From: Icerya purchasi
Taxonomy: Eukaryota > Arthropoda > Insecta > Hemiptera > Monophlebidae
Assembly: GCA_039619475.1 (NCBI GenBank)
Contig: CM077116.1
Coordinates: 21,355,443-21,419,442 of the forward strand
Direction: 5' to 3'
DNA length: 64,000 bases
Shown: in pieces, positions 44,423 to 59,279 of the stretch
Layout of the letters: each line of letters begins with the position of its first letter
Numbering within the stretch: position 1 is the stretch's first letter
Notes under the pieces: generated by a model
The model's database searches: none
The model's input: only the letters and a program-made list of their open reading frames with translations
Told to the model about the DNA's origin: nothing
Translations under genes and position numbers: made by a program

Positions 44423-46866
44423 AATGTACGGTATTAATAATTTGAAGAAACAAAAAAAGATAAAGTTCAGATTGTGCAGTCAACGTTAATGAGGACATTC
44501 GGTGATAAATGTAAATCGCACAAAGCCTCGACCGCTGTAATATAAATATGATCTAGGAAAAAATATAGGCTTTAAATGAATGTATACGGGAAAACGAAAT
44601 TTAGAACAAGGTAGAATAAATACTCGGAGGAAGGTTAAATGTTAAATTACTGTTAGGTATTACATTGTTGACTGTTGCGCGATTATTTTAGTTAATAAAA
44701 CTTAAATTCAATGTCAGTTTTGTAAATGTTATCTGTACTTTTACGTCTCTTAGCATTCGGACATTACTTATTGTTGAGAAGCAGAAAGCTGGAAGTACTT
44801 CTCAATATGAGTCGATTTTTCGCTTCAAGCGTGATTATCACGAATTACGTAGAACAACGGTTCATAAACTGAGGTCCATGTTGTTTTTACAGGGGGGTCT
44901 GCAAAAATTCGAAGAAATAGTAGAAAAACACAAAATTTTACTAGCGCACATTTTAAATGTATACAAAGTTATATTAAAAATTGTTGAAACGTATACATTT
45001 ACTTATTTTCTCTACTCTCCAAGTTTACCGGGTATTTAAATAATAACATGTCAGATCTCGGTATATACCTTTCATAATTTGTTTTTAGATAACTTAACTT
45101 TGCATTATTTAATACTTGTAGAAGGAGACACATGGGAATAATGTGATAGGAAAACGGAATCCGTATCGTGGATGACAGCCGTCAGGATAGAGTGCAAGAG
45201 GTTAATCATTATTATCGAACATATTCTTCAAATATCTTGGAATATAATATTTTTTTGTGCAAATTAACAAAAAACGAAAACTTTACAGGTACCAGTATTA
45301 AAATTTCATACGTCCGAATATATAGTTGATATTAGTAACGTACCCTAAATCTACCAGTAAAAGAAGTTATAATGATAAAATATGAAAATGTTTGTATTTA
45401 TACAATATATGTATTAAACGTTAGAATATACACTATAATGTAACTGATATATCTCTATGTATAATTATATAAATTTTTTATTTTATACTGGAGTTTTATT
45501 TAAGAAATATTAAAAATAATATTGCTACCATTTAAATTGATAGTACATTTTTTACGTAATGAGCTGGGGAGACAAGATTGAAAAAGAATTTCAACTTTAG
45601 AAAATACCTTATTATTACATTAGAACTGGAAAATCGTTTTTTTTTTAATTAATTTGTAATTTGTTTTCAAAGAATTTTTTTAGCATAAAATTTGTAATGA
45701 AAATATTAAAAATTACATTCACGCGAATTCAGTTCGACTAATTTTATATCTGCTCAAAATTAAAATTGCTTTTTTTCATTATATAATGGGGAAAAAAATG
45801 GATTTTCTTCAAATTTCTACATTATACACAGATCTTATTACCAAACGAAATCAATAGAGTTTTTTACTTTGGTTTTTTTTTTTTTTTTAACTTAAATTTT
45901 TAAAATGAAACTGCAGCATTCACTGCCCAACGCCTATGGACGCCCGTACTTCGAACTTTTTTATGAGTGTGCGCTGCGGAGTAGCGTAGTTTTTTAGATC
46001 GATCAAAATATACGTTCAAATAAAATTGAATAAAAATTCGTTTAATGTTCAATTGTAGAACAGCGCGGTTATTGCGAGTTTAACCTTTTTTTACAAACAT
46101 TAATCATATAATGAATGATTCATGGACATATAAAAGGGAAAATATTTTCTAGCATACGTTAATTTTTGCTATTTTATAGCGTTGCTTAAATATTTACAAA
46201 TACATATCCGTCATGTATTTTTTAAAAAATATTTTAAAAAACAAACTTTTTTGATTCTCTAATTAAATGTATTTAATATGCAAATTTTCGAGACTTACTA
46301 ACAATTAGGGCGCATTTTTTGTCGTAACTAAAACAAATTATTTTTGATTTAAAAAAATGTTTCATTTGGATGAGGCAGGATGTTGTAAAATATATATTAT
46401 GTATAAAAAAAAAAACCTGTAAATTCAATGTATAACGTTTTATTTAAATTTCTTTTTCTCGCATATCGCAGTGAAATAATATCGATGTAGAAGATGATTA
46501 AAATTATAAATGAAATAATACGCTTTATAAATATTAATTTAGCTTTCATACCGCAGTACACGGTTTATTTTTAAAAATATTTTGAAATCGCGATATATTG
46601 CTAGATGATTTCCCCGATATCCGGTAACATCATATTATGTTTTAAGAAATATCCGTTGATTAAGTAAACAGTTTTTAGTAAATAAACATTATCGATGCCG
46701 TTGCATTCGATATAATTATTGTTGCATGTATGTCTCTTCTTCTTTGTCGAATACGGTCGGACTGAATAGCAACTTCAGGATCGTTCCGATAGTAACTTGC
46801 AGCGGTTTGACCAATTGTTCGTTTTTGTTCAGATGGCGTAGGAACGTTTTGATGTTTTTGTGAAGT
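44423..46866. other. AT-rich stretch, nothing recognised
   Basis: No coding regions supported. A minus-strand stretch at 46700-46866 is open in two frames with protein-like composition, but lacks an acceptor and homology. Confidence 0.4.
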
Positions 46867-46922
46867 TGTTTTTTGTTATTTTTTGTTATTTTTTGTTAAT
46901 TTTTGTTAATTTTTGTTAATTA
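46867..46922 (+). repeat. Short tandem repeat, ~10-bp unit TTTTTTGTTA
   Basis: Five to six near-identical units of TTTTTTGTTAT / TTTTTGTTAA follow one another. Confidence 0.9.
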
Positions 46923-49900
46923 ATGTTTGAATTTGATGCGTTTTCATTTTATATGCCGTGTTTTATATGGTGTACATTGCGCAATAGTTGAAAGTTGGAA
47001 TTATTTTTGCGATTAATTTTTGAAAGCAACGTAAACGAAATGTTTCACCTTCGTGAATTTTCCACGATTTAGTAGTTTTTTAAATCAGTTTACCGGTAAG
47101 TACATTGGAATTATTTAATAGTTACGTAACGGTTTCTTTTAGTGCGCGCCGAAATTTTAATTTTAACGCAAGGGATGTTGTATGTGAGAGAATTTTTAAA
47201 ATTTAATACATCCGTAAACATTGCGAAAGAAAAATTGTTGCTAAGTTGCTTTTTCGTTTTGTCTAATATACGTACGTACGTATATAATGCTTTATTATAA
47301 ATTTTAACACGTACGTTAAATACTATAAAGAAGAACTTCATCGGATATAATGTAATTTTCGTAGCTAGTGAGTATTGACTAGTATTTTGTTGTTTTATTT
47401 CTGAATGGAATAAACTTCGGCGAAGTAAATATTTTACAAATGTATAATGTAAATAAGACCGAGCAAACGATAAATTTGCATGTCGGTAAATATGTGAAAT
47501 TGACGGAGATACGCACCACTAATCTTGTCTAAATATTAATACAGCTTTGACTAATGTTTAGAAGAATACGCACTCTCGGAATGTAATGTGTACGCTAATT
47601 TTGTTTACATTTAGATGCTAGTTAAAATGAAATTTACGAATGAAAAGTGTAAATAATATTTTATGTTTTTCTTTCTTGTTTATAAAGGTTTATAAAAATT
47701 AACTCAGATGTCTGTTTAAATTTAAAAATCAATAGATGTAAATTAAGTAATTATCGTTTATAGGTGATATCTTTTAATATTCTCATGGGTTACATTGTAT
47801 CAGTAGAAAATTTATAGGTAAATGAGGGAGTTGCGTTTGTTTGCAAAGTTATTTTGTTATTTAGATGACAGTTTAAATTGAGCAATTCGTTATTTAAAGA
47901 ACCGGTGTGGTTATTTTTGAAGTTAAACTTTTAAAACTTACATAGTGAGATATAATTAGGGAAACAATTTACGATGTAGATACCATGTTGAAAAGAATTC
48001 CTCTTAAAACTTAAAATTTAATTTTAAATACGTAACGTTCCGGAAAGCTCGCACTACCATCATCAGAATCAAAATGAACGAACAGAACGAAAAATACGGA
48101 CTTGAATGGTAAAAATTATATAGAAATAAGAAACATCTAAAAATTCCCAAACAGGGACGAGAAACAACAAATCTAAAAAGAGTGTAGTACGAAAAAGGAG
48201 AATGAAACTAACAATGCGGAAAATACGGACTTAAAAAATAAAGCCTTTTAAAAAAGAGAAAAAGCCGAAAATTCTCGAAACGGGACAAGAAACACCAAAT
48301 TAAAAATGCATAAGAAAAAACATTAATGAGATAAAATTTTTTAAGTGTTTTAAGAGTAAAATTTTTTTAAACACGGTGTCTAACGTAAACTGTTTTCTTA
48401 ATTTTTAAAGTTGCTATTCATTTTTGTTGTATTATTTATTTTTTGTCATTTCGACGGGAAATATGTTGTTTTTTTTTTTTTATTTTGCATTTTAAATTTT
48501 ACATAATTTCAGTTGCAGTGTTTGTGAATTAGAGAATCGAATTAATAACATGTTTTAATAATAATAGCTGATATATTTCAGTTGTGTAATCGGTTTTATC
48601 GGTAAATTAAGAATGACCAATTTCGTATACATTTACCTCAGCCTCTATTGACCGGTATTCTTCTGTTTATGGTCAGCTTTGGCTAGTGCACCAATTGCGG
48701 GTAATTTGCAAGCTTTACAGTACTTTCACCGTTAGTATCAGACAAGCAAGTTATCCTTGGCAATGTTTCACATTTTTTACTTTCTAATTTTACGCGAATT
48801 AATAAAACGAGTATTTTCTCTTTAAATTTTATCGTATAACGACAATATTTACGATCTGTGTTCTTTGTATATACAAGATTGCGAATTAGACGGTAATTGA
48901 ATATAAATACCTTTTTTTTCTTTCTTTTCATAATAGTTTTTTTTTTTTTTTTTTTTCGAATTTTTATGAGGAGAAATTGCGATAGACGTTTATCAAAAAA
49001 TTACACATTTCGTTTAACGTTGTTATCTTGAGCTTTATAACAATTATGTTTCAGAAAAAGTTAATGTTGAATTCCAACTATCGAACTTTTGATGCATTCT
49101 GCATGTAATTTTGTGATTGTAAAAATCTCGTTTTGCTTAAGTGAAAATTTCGGAACATATGAAATCGTCGTAGGTTATTTTACCGGTTTTTCAGATTATC
49201 AATAAAAATTTGGTAATTTTTCTTTACAATGAAACAAACATGCGTTGCCAGTGAAAGTGGAGTATAAAAAAAAAAAGAAGTGACGAGAATTTATCAATTT
49301 TTTTGTAACGAAAGTGAAATCCCCTTATTTTATAATATATATATAAAAAAAAACAAAAATTATTTGATCTGCCTAGATTATGTAATGAAAAATACACTTA
49401 TTTTATTTAGCAGATTATTTTATAACCGAAGTGTGATACACGTCGGTGCTTCAAATAACGTATTTCATGTAGATTAGAAATAAACATTTTTTATGAACGT
49501 TAACTGGATTAATGTAGAATTGTGGCGAAGAAATGGAAATATAAAATCGAAAAGTCTTTATTGTTCCTGAAATTTAAAAAAAAAAAAAAAAACGTTGTTT
49601 TGCGAAGAAAATGACATTGTTAATTGAAACCCCCGCGACTCTTCTACAAAAATTATAGGTCGTTGTCATCGGAGCGGCTAATAGGTGCCCTCTTTTTGGC
49701 CGGACTTGGAGGATCAAGCTACTTTAATTTAAAATGAAGATGATTAAATCCGCCGAAATTACTTTCAAAGAGAGAAGAAGTGCGTATTATTTTCCTGAAA
49801 TATGTGACGAAATTGTAAAAATTGCCGAACTGTGGTACAAATTAGCGGTAGGGAAAAGTCCCGCGTAGAAAATTTGTTAACCGATATTAGTAGGTCTTAG

Positions 49901-52900
49901 AAAAAATTTCCGTTTATGCCTTCATGACTGATAGAAAATTCTGTGATATGTGGGAAATCCGATAATCAGATAATTTTTCGCGTTACGAATAAGGGAAGAG
50001 CCCTGCGGCATCTTCGTTTATGCATTTACACAGCTGGAAGTTATAACGTTCAAAAAGTTTGTAGATGAAAAATTCCGCCCATTCTGTAGAGGTATTAAAA
50101 CTTTCCACTGGTTGGGGAAATACTGTAGCTAGGTGTGTATTTAAACAGTCACGCTTATAACAAATTATTACATCAGTGGTTTTACTCTCATCGCGTCGAT
50201 GCTGATAAAAAGTGATTTTACGAAACATTGCCTTTCAGTTGATTAATCTGAGATTAGGAATTTAATGCTGGACGAAAAAATTTTGCAGATGAAAAAAAAC
50301 CCTCGATGCTGCCAAACACGAAATAGTTAAATGACCGAAGAAACCAAACAAAACGTGATTAATGTGAGTGTTGCAATTATGTAATTACAAAAAAACAAAA
50401 AAAAAAAACGAATTTTACGTTTCATTTTTTACAAGTCTTACGAGAAATTATTATTTTAGGAATCAGATAAATATTTATTTTTCATGATTCGGAACAATAA
50501 AAATGACAATTAACGGGGGGTACATATATGTATGTATATTTTTAATATAGTTGATTTCGAAAATGATTTAAGACGATCATACTGCGGTTAGCCGTTCAGT
50601 TCTATTTCATTTTTAAAAACTGTTCACAGTGAGATCAACTGCAGCACTCAAATAGATATAACGTGTCGTTTTTAAAATTTTCGTCTATTGCTTTCTACTG
50701 TTCAGTTACGTAAATTGTCGAATCTATTTGAGGGGTGACCTTTTGTTTTCAGACTTGGCACGTAGGAAATTTTTAACAATTTGGCAACCCTAGAAATCCT
50801 ACGAAGGTTCACGGAACTCGTTCACGCTGATTTTTGCATTAGAAATTCTTTTTATTTTAACTCTAGAAATGCGAAATTGTACTGTCCGCATTTCTAGTTT
50901 TCGCAGCAGTACACGCATATTATTTCATCTATTTTTGACGTGTTTATATTATGCCGATGTAAATGCAATATAAGCGCGGTCTGGTTGAGTATCAATTTTT
51001 ATATGTACATGATTTATTGTCCATCGGCTAGGTCGTGCAATTTGGGATTGTCGCGTCGGCGAATTCTTCTACATATTATTAAATGATAAACAGAGTAAAT
51101 ACAGGAAAAAATGAAAATAATTTTACGCGCTTACCCGTATTTATGGAATATGTTGTTTTTTTTTTGTTTTTAAAGAAGAGGAAAAAGCCTGAACGTAACG
51201 TAGTCAAATTTACAATTTTCCACCGTATTCTCATTTCACCTGTCTCGATTATTATGGCGTATTTCGTTCGAGTCGAATGATGTATGCGTAGTTGCATTGT
51301 GTAATAAAAATAATGGATGGTCACTGAGTGTCGTGATATTGTGACGTATGAGCTTTCGTTCACTGTGCACGTAACCCCGATGACAGCGTAAATGTTAAAG
51401 ATGGTTTGTTCTCTACACCGATTGCGTTCCGAATTAGGAATTCCCGATGCAACGTATGTTTGAATGTTTCAACCCGTAGAGGAAACCCACACCGGTCGTC
51501 GTATCAAAATCGATTAGTAAAAATGCTTCCACAAAGCAGTGGTAATTTGCGAAAGAATTAACGCGGTCCTATTTTTGAGTAAGACAAGTGAAATTAAGTC
51601 GCATCATCGTTTTCCTCGGCTATTCGCCCATTAATGTTTAATAAAACACGGAAGTACTATTTTGGGAAGAATTTAAAAAATGTATGTTGGCGTCGTAAAT
51701 ACGTTAGAAATTGGTGGCTTTTAAATTCGAAGCTGTCGCGATAAAACGATATATGTCACGCGACTCAGGGAGTTGTGCGATATGTTTCGTATTCTCCAGA
51801 AGTCCGGCTGTCAGATGTTACAGTAGCAAGGAATGTGCTTCGCGGTAATATTAGTACAGACCAATTATTAAAAAATTGTAACATACAGTTTATTGAAGAG
51901 CGCGAGGAAAAACAGTATTTTCTTCTGAAATTGCATTTATTAATATATATTTATTGGAAAGTTTTTACTATGAGAACAACTTTGACGTTGAAAGTAACGC
52001 TTAAAAAACAAGGAAGAAACTAAAAGCGGTATTTTCGGGAGATCACATCCCCTTTTTGTATGTATGGGCAGTGGATAAACAAGTTTGTGATATGCGCTTT
52101 TAAAAGCGTGTTTTTATTTTTCTTTAAAAATTTCACATCATTTTTATTTCCCCCGAATGTGTTATTAATTTTAAAAGTAATCTGTTGAATAATTTTATCG
52201 CTGTAAAAATAGACTGTACTTCAAAATAAATTGTCACCTTCGGATAAAAATTGATACGTTAGCGGTAATTTATTCGCAATCTATGTCCAACTTTCTTTTC
52301 TTTTTTTTTTTTTTTATAATTGTTTTTTAAATTGGCTATTTTTTATTTACTTAATATTTTTTCACGTTACGTCTAATATAGTTTAGCCGAATCTCTGGGG
52401 TTCCTTTTTGCTGAAACATTTTCGACAACCATAAAATGCTGTTTTGTCATCCGACTGTTACTTTATCAAGTTCAGAAAGTTTCAAATCGATACGCGGCAG
52501 TTGCAAAAAATTGATTGTAGTAAGAAACTAAATTTTCGATACTCCATGTTTCGACTAAACTGCGTTTCTTCCTGCAGTTAATAATCTCGATGAGTATGAG
52601 TGGTTGATGGAAATCTTTCAAACAAGGATTTACCGTCCTCATTGTGGGCGGAGTACATTTGTCGAACCCGGGAAGATATTTATTTTTTTTAGTTTTAAAA
52701 CAAAAATTGATTAGTAACTTAAATGGAACTCGTGGTGTACCTTGCTCATTAGTCATATTAGCTGCTTGCTTTGAATCGATTGAGCGGTTAATATTAATAA
52801 AAATTGATGCGAATAAAGTTTTTGCAAAAAATTCTATACCTTTCGTGTTTCCCTGCTTTCCTAATCCTTTTCATTTATGCTTTCTTTCTAATATATGTAT

Positions 52901-55395
52901 ACTCGGGCATGAGGACGACACCCTTTGGACTTTAGATGATGTTTTCTATGATTCTTACAGTTTCACGGTTTGCCTAGCAGTTAATCATCGTGTTTCACTT
53001 CCGTTTTCTTGCAATAGTTAAAAATGTTCATATTATCTCCAGCATAAAAATGTTCATTAATGTATATACACATATAGGTACATATATGTGTAACTCTGTT
53101 TTTTAGACCTCGCCCAGGACTTGTGCCCCCTGCAAATTAGTGCTTCTATAATGCTTGCAGAAGAATTGTTTTAACCGATTTTGCCATTCTTATCTTTTTT
53201 ATTTCGGCTTTGTCAAAAAAAAAAGAAAAAAAAGGGAGGCATCCAATTTTATTTTAATTTTTATTGTATGTCAAAATGTAACAGGAAAATGGTAAAATAT
53301 TTCATAATGGTTTCTTCATATTACTCTCGGCGTACGACGACACCATTAATAATATATATTGTGCGCTTCGATGCGTCTTGATTAAAAAACCAAAATCACT
53401 TTGTTTCCTTATACTATTTTTTTTTTTTAGTGCAGAAACTTTGGGTATCCTAATCACCATATCATCCTATAGCAGGGAAATCTTTCAATTGGTAATGCCA
53501 CTTTTAAACATTTTATAAATTAGAAAAATACGTAAAATAAGCTAATTATTTTAAAGAATGCGATGGAATTTAATTGTAATTTTAACATCATTACTGTCGC
53601 AAACTAATTTTAAGCGCACCGGGCCTTCTGTAATAACGTCGAATTTGCTCTATTTCTAATCTTCGCTTAACGGCGCTTTTGTTGTTCCCTGTTTTCAGGA
53701 TCATCGTGTATTGTATCTCGTATTTTATAGTTTAAAGCGTGAGCTGTTTTCATTCGAAATATTGCTCGTCTACGTTCGAATTAAATTGTGCAACGGTTTG
53801 CATGAGGTCATTAGCAGCGGAAGTTGTGGATACTTCGAAGGTTATTTCTTCGTTCTATTATAAAACATGGAGGTGTCTTCTTTTGTGTAACAGGACGCGA
53901 TCCGGTTACACTTTGTTTCGCTGGATAATTCGAGATTGTGTGATATTTTTTAGTGTTTTTCTGATTTTGTATACCATCTCCGTTTGACTTGATTGTCGAT
54001 AATGTGGATCAGCCTCTCGAATTCGTGCGAGTGTACGGCGTTAGACTGTAACAGGTCTACTCACGAATAAACGGGTTTTCTCAAATAATTCCTTATTAAA
54101 ATCTAGCGTTACATTTTAATTACTGCGAAAATTTCAGATTCAGATAGATGTGTATTAGATGTAATTTGCAGCATAATTCGGGATACATTTTACGAGGATG
54201 CGAAAGCAATAATATAATATTTAATTGTAGTATAGATGAACTTACAAACGTACTTTTTAATGAATTTAATAAATTTACAGCTAATGGAATATCGAAAAAT
54301 TAGTACATGCGTTTATATTAAAAGATGCTATGGTATTAAGTACATATTTTAAATAGATAAGTATATAATATAATAATGTAATAATGTAAAATGGAATTAA
54401 TGTGTCGCTAAAATTTAATTGGATGATAGGGGGCATGTTAATTAATTATTATGGAAACTTTGTAATTGGCAAATAAATATATGAAAAATATTTTAAAAAA
54501 CTTTTATCGGTCTTTTGAAATTTCGAAAAAACGTTTAATTTTTTAAAACAAACTGTTTTCAAAGTTTTTTAAAATTTTATTTTGGCCAAATGGCGAAAGC
54601 TGGGCATAGAGGGAGGGAAAAAAATGATTTATTTTTTTATTTTTCTACTTTTGTGAGCTAAGGGAAGAATTATATAGCCTTATAGAAAAATGTATTTTTA
54701 GGTTTTTTAATGCGTAACAGCAGATTCGAACCTAGTTCGCGTAATAGAAGCGTCGTATCCTGCCTAACTAAAAAAGAAAAAAAATAAAGGTCTAAATTGT
54801 TCTTCCGTTACACGCTCTGTTGGAGTCAGTCAGTGTTTCATAATAGATTATTAATTTTCCTTCACGAATCACCTGCAATGGGGGAAGAAATGCGTCGCCA
54901 CCCACTTGGTTCCTTCTATTCTATTTCTGAAAATTTCACTCGAGCCCCCCCAAAAAAAAGCGAAGAGAAATAAATTTATAAACAGCAGCGCTCGTGATTG
55001 ACATTTTCTTTTCGATTATTTTAATTTCTTTGTTTATTTTTAGCCTTATTTATTCTGCAGTAGCGCGCCCAAGATCTACCGATAGGTTAGGGGCTTGGTC
55101 ATAATTAGAAAATAAGAAGACGCTTGTTGCATACAACGTGAATAAAGAACAAATTATGATGCAAACGGCTATAATTACACTGTATATTGAAATTTTATAG
55201 CAAAAAAAAAAAAAAAAGAAGAAAAATCGAAATATTCTTACTCTTTTTTTTTTTTTTTTTTTCTAATGATATTACAAACACTTATTCAGAATTTTTAACC
55301 TTCATAACTCCTTCCAGGGTACGCTGCTGAATTCCTGTAATTTACCTATATGTTCTTTTTTAGTGGAAAACAAATATACACTTTTCATAAATAAA
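46923..55395. other. Long TE-poor stretch without recognisable genes
   Basis: I found no transposon ends, LINE motifs or assembled exons over about 8.5 kb. Frames up to 125 codons exist (52644-53021; 51079-51363 minus; 51775-52023) but have no recognisable domains and codon use like chance frames. Slightly more CG dinucleotides occur here than in the left half. It could be intronic or regulatory sequence of a neighbouring gene. A weak tRNA-like segment (minus, B-box-like GGTTCGAATC) lies at 54715-54775. Confidence 0.4.
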
Positions 55396-55399
55396 ACAA

Positions 55400-55560
55400 A
55401 TCTATTCCAGAGGAATCACTCACTTCCGTTACCTCGGATATATAATAGGTTAATTTAGGTACGTATCCACCAAGAGACCAATACGGTATTATATCGACAT
55501 CACTAAATATTAATTCGAAACTACCGGTTCTAATCAAAAGGCTTCTGTACAACGTAGTGT
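55400..55560 (+). pseudogene. Possible LINE fragment
   Basis: ITHFRYLGYIIG at about 55418-55453 resembles the FKYLG-I motif after the reverse-transcriptase palm. Downstream, LIKRLLYNVVYEQME (another frame) could be the following thumb region. Very decayed; weak call. Confidence 0.35.
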
Positions 55561-57899
55561 ATGAACAAATGGAATCAAATCGTGGAGTTGTTTCTCACAA
55601 ATCGAGTAATACACCTCAAAATCTTCCTGTGATCACCGAAATAGCCAAAAACTAGATACCGTAGGTTTGTCAAGAAATCAAAAAATTATGATCGGAATGA
55701 AAATTAAAGGATGTGGACAAACAACCAAAAAGGATTAGAAAGAAAGGGTACGTTCGTGACTAACTAAAAGAATAGTAGCGGGAGATCGGTCCATGGTCTG
55801 CTTTCACATTCAAGTTAAACTGATTCTATCATTAACACATGTGCTTACCGTTCACAAAGTAGATAGATCGAACGTCATAAATAAAAAAAGATAAAAAACC
55901 TCATGAATAGACTGAATAAATTTCGTGATTTTGTTTCTTCTCCGATTCACGGTGGTCTCATAAATTTTCAAAGACTTTTTTAGGTTGGTACGAAAAACGG
56001 AGTTTGTATTTTTTTATACGGAGATTATTTTTATAAAATTAGAAGGTATTTTTTTGGGCGGGGGGGTTCGTTAATTATGGCACTAACTGGTCGCAAGAAA
56101 AATTTTCTATCGACCGGATATCAGGTACTGTCCCCGGACGAAATGCCACTATCGAACACATAAAACGGAAAGTCTATTTAAAAGTCTTCTTAAAGATATA
56201 AATAAAAATAAATTTTCAGCTTTTGTAGCCTTATGTTGTTTAATTTAAAGTAGTAAATGTGAAATGTCATCTAGTTCGATTTTGAGTTTTAATTGTGCGT
56301 TTATTCTAGGCGCGCTGCGTTGTTCAGCGGCAAGATGATAGACTGTAAGCTAATCTTCGCTGGTGACCTACTTTTGATTTAAATCTAAACACTCATTGTG
56401 GTAACAACACATTTAACAAACTATACCTCCGTTACACATCTGATGCAGCTGTTTCGCTTTATCGTTTTTTACTACTCTGATGATTTTCAATCATTCGTCC
56501 TAGTTGCACAATCATTACTCCGCTGTTCGACTGCGATTTTCATAAAAACGGTTTCTTTAGAAATAAGATTCTCTGAGGATATCCTCGTTTTTGTCGTTTT
56601 AACGGATTTTTGAAATTGGAAGTTTCGGATCATCTTTCTTGCAATTCACGATTGAATCCATAAATAATCGACGAAAGTCATCAGAACAAACAGCTCCATT
56701 CGGATTGGTTGATAAAATCTCTTCGTTTCTTCACTATTTTTCTAGTTGGTTTTTGTCAAATATTCGTTTCCGGGTTGTCTGTTTTTGCTTTAATAACGTT
56801 CATTTCTTTTATCAATCTGAATTTTTGAATTCTTTGTCAATTCGCTATATATACGGGTCATATTATTTTGCATTCGGGATCTCAATAGTTCGTTAATCGT
56901 TCACCTGTAACGCGTCGGCGTTGCGAATCAGAGGAAAGTAAGCCGTATTACAGATTGCTTAAAATTTTGTTTTACGGTTAACTACGAATAATGTTGCGTT
57001 ACTTAAAAAGAGGGGGTTCTCAAAGTGTTCCTATTGACATTTAAAATATAATAAAAATCCGATTTTATCGAAAGAAAAAAATGGAGAACTTTTATTAGAA
57101 CGTGTCGCGTTGTTAATTACTTGTATAGAAATTTAAAAATATTTAAAATTTATTAACTCTCGTTATCGGATAAATTAGATAAAAAGTAAATATTTAAACC
57201 GAATTACGGATTTCTCAATTCCGCTAGCAGACGTGTCTTTAAAACTTGTATAATAAACATTGTTTAATTATTCGTCGCTCGTATGTGTATGTTTCGATAA
57301 TTTTGATGAATTTTTAATTGCATAACACGTTGTGATAAACGTGCATTGGTTCATTTCAAGAATATGCTTTATGATTAAATAATAGCGGATTGTAGCAACT
57401 TACCCATTTTTTGTTTATATTTATTTTACCATCGTGTACGTTCTAAAAAATAAAGTTCTCCTTTTTAATAGTACAAGTGTGTGTACAACTGTGGAAAGAA
57501 TAGAAAAAAAGTAAACAAAAAGACACATTTAGACGATAGATATTTTTAAACGACGGTGAATCCTGAAAAAGTTACGTAAAATTACTCTAAACTGTTCATT
57601 ATGTCGCGGATATTTATTTTTTCAACAATTCGGTTTTATAAAGTTTCGGAATGCTTTATCGCGTCAGTTTAGATCAGTTTTTAATAAAGGAAATGCCATT
57701 TTTATAGTTATTGTAGCGCGAATGATTTAGAGCTGTATTGTATAATTGTGTAAAATGTTCCTTTTTATTTTAAATTTGGTTATGACCAGTAGGACTTTTT
57801 GTAAATTAGGAATCGTATGAAATAATTTTAAAAAAAATTTTTCTTCAAGATGGTGAAAGTTTTAATTGTTGATGCTGAACATTTTCTTCGAGCCAAATT

Positions 57900-57903
57900 A
57901 AAA

Positions 57904-57942
<39 letters not shown>
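57900..57942 (+). repeat. Poly(A) plus (GAAAA)n
   Basis: About 20 A are followed by five GAAAA units. It may be a retroposon tail, but no body was recognised upstream. Confidence 0.8.
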
Positions 57943-58346
57943 CAAACTTCCATATAGACTAATCAAAAAGGAATATATGGCTGTTGGTAATAAAAACAAA
58001 TGTAATTGAAAAATTAACATCATACACAATCGTGTTCCTAAAGATTTTTGCGAATGTTTTCAGCGGAGGATCAAGTGAAAAGTTTCCACCTATATATTAA
58101 TTGTAACGATTAAGAGCGTTGGTCGTATTTACAAAAGAACGATGGTCTTTGTGACTAGTGCGTATGTCGTTATCTCTATAAATGACATTGTTTAAAATCA
58201 TAAATATAATAGGCCAAATATCCTGAACGAGATTTAGCTTTTTATTTCGACTACATTGAAATGGCCCACCATATTCAAAGAGCGCTAATAAGTTATGCAC
58301 CCCAACGAAAAGTGTGGTGTGAAAGTTGTCCGCAAATCTGTATACA

Positions 58347-58350
<4 letters not shown>

Positions 58351-58378
<28 letters not shown>

Positions 58379-58379
58379 G
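58351..58379. repeat. (TG)n(TA)n microsatellite
   Basis: Short GT run passing into TA run. Confidence 0.85.
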
Positions 58380-58544
58380 AAAATAATAGAAACGAATTAT
58401 TGTAGAGAATGGGGGAATCGAAAAAAATAAAAAAAACCTGTAAAGGAGAATGTTTTTTTTTTGTTTTTTTATTATTTGGGTTTGTCAGCAAGGACATTAG
58501 CCCAAGAAATGGGAGTAAGAAAAAATCAGATTTTTATGCGACGT

Positions 58545-58810
58545 GAAACATTCAACAAGAATTTCCTTCTATTCCGGAGTGACTAGTGATCCAAAGGAAA
58601 TCCAAAAAGGAAGAGGTCATGGATGAAGGAACGTATAAAAGGATTACGTAATCGGTAGAGTGGGAAGGCAAAAGAGTGCAACAGCCTGTAGCACGCTTTG
58701 AGTGTTTTTGGTAGAATAAGGATATTACGAGAGACCTTCGAAGATCTGATGAAGAAAAGTGCACGGAGGATAGCAATAGACTCGGCACAGAAAGTTGAAC
58801 AGAAGGAGGG
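58545..58810 (-). pseudogene. LINE RNase H domain remnant
   Basis: On the minus strand ESIAILRALFFIRSSKV resembles the AE--AI--AL segment, and ends LDFLWITSHSGIEGNS, the RNase H W---SHxGI-GN motif of I/R1-type LINEs. Frameshifts and stops separate the parts. Same domain type as the remnant near 36650, opposite orientation. Confidence 0.65.
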
Positions 58811-59247
58811 AAGTTTTGAAGGACTCAGAGTGATTTAAAGAAGGACAAAGAAAGTCTGTGCCAACTCCACTTGAGCTCGTGGAATCGTCCGTGTAGATTA
58901 TAACGTGGTTAGAAAAGCGAGAGTTTAAAGTTTGTAAAAATTCCGATCTAACGTTTATGATATTTTTGTGCTTGTAAACGCCGGGGGTTGAAGATAAGCG
59001 GGGCCCCAGTAAAATATTTTTTTTTTTAAAACATGTTTCGTACCAGTATTTTTTTTATTAACCCGAAAAATGGGAAGGAGGAGAAATAAATTTATATTCC
59101 TATGCGTTTAAGAACATAGGATAAAAATACTCAACACTTTTAAGGAAAGTACAGATATGAAGTTTTAACAGGCGAAGAATAGAGGAACGATTGCTCAGCA
59201 GAGAAGGCCACACATTCAAATAAAATGTGATCAGCATTACAAGGAAA

Positions 59248-59276
59248 GTTTATATATATATATATATATATATATA
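59248..59276. repeat. (TA)n microsatellite
   Basis: TA run directly to the left of the third TIR-repeat copy. Confidence 0.9.
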
Positions 59277-59279
59277 AAA

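Noticed and set aside
52644..53021. 125-codon + strand frame
   Set aside because: Longest in its area, but no domain, no splice context, and the opposite strand is open over part of it; length alone is not enough in this composition.
54715..54775. Possible tRNA gene (minus strand, GGTTCGAATC)
   Set aside because: No acceptor-stem pairing or anticodon arm could be drawn; at best an old SINE head.
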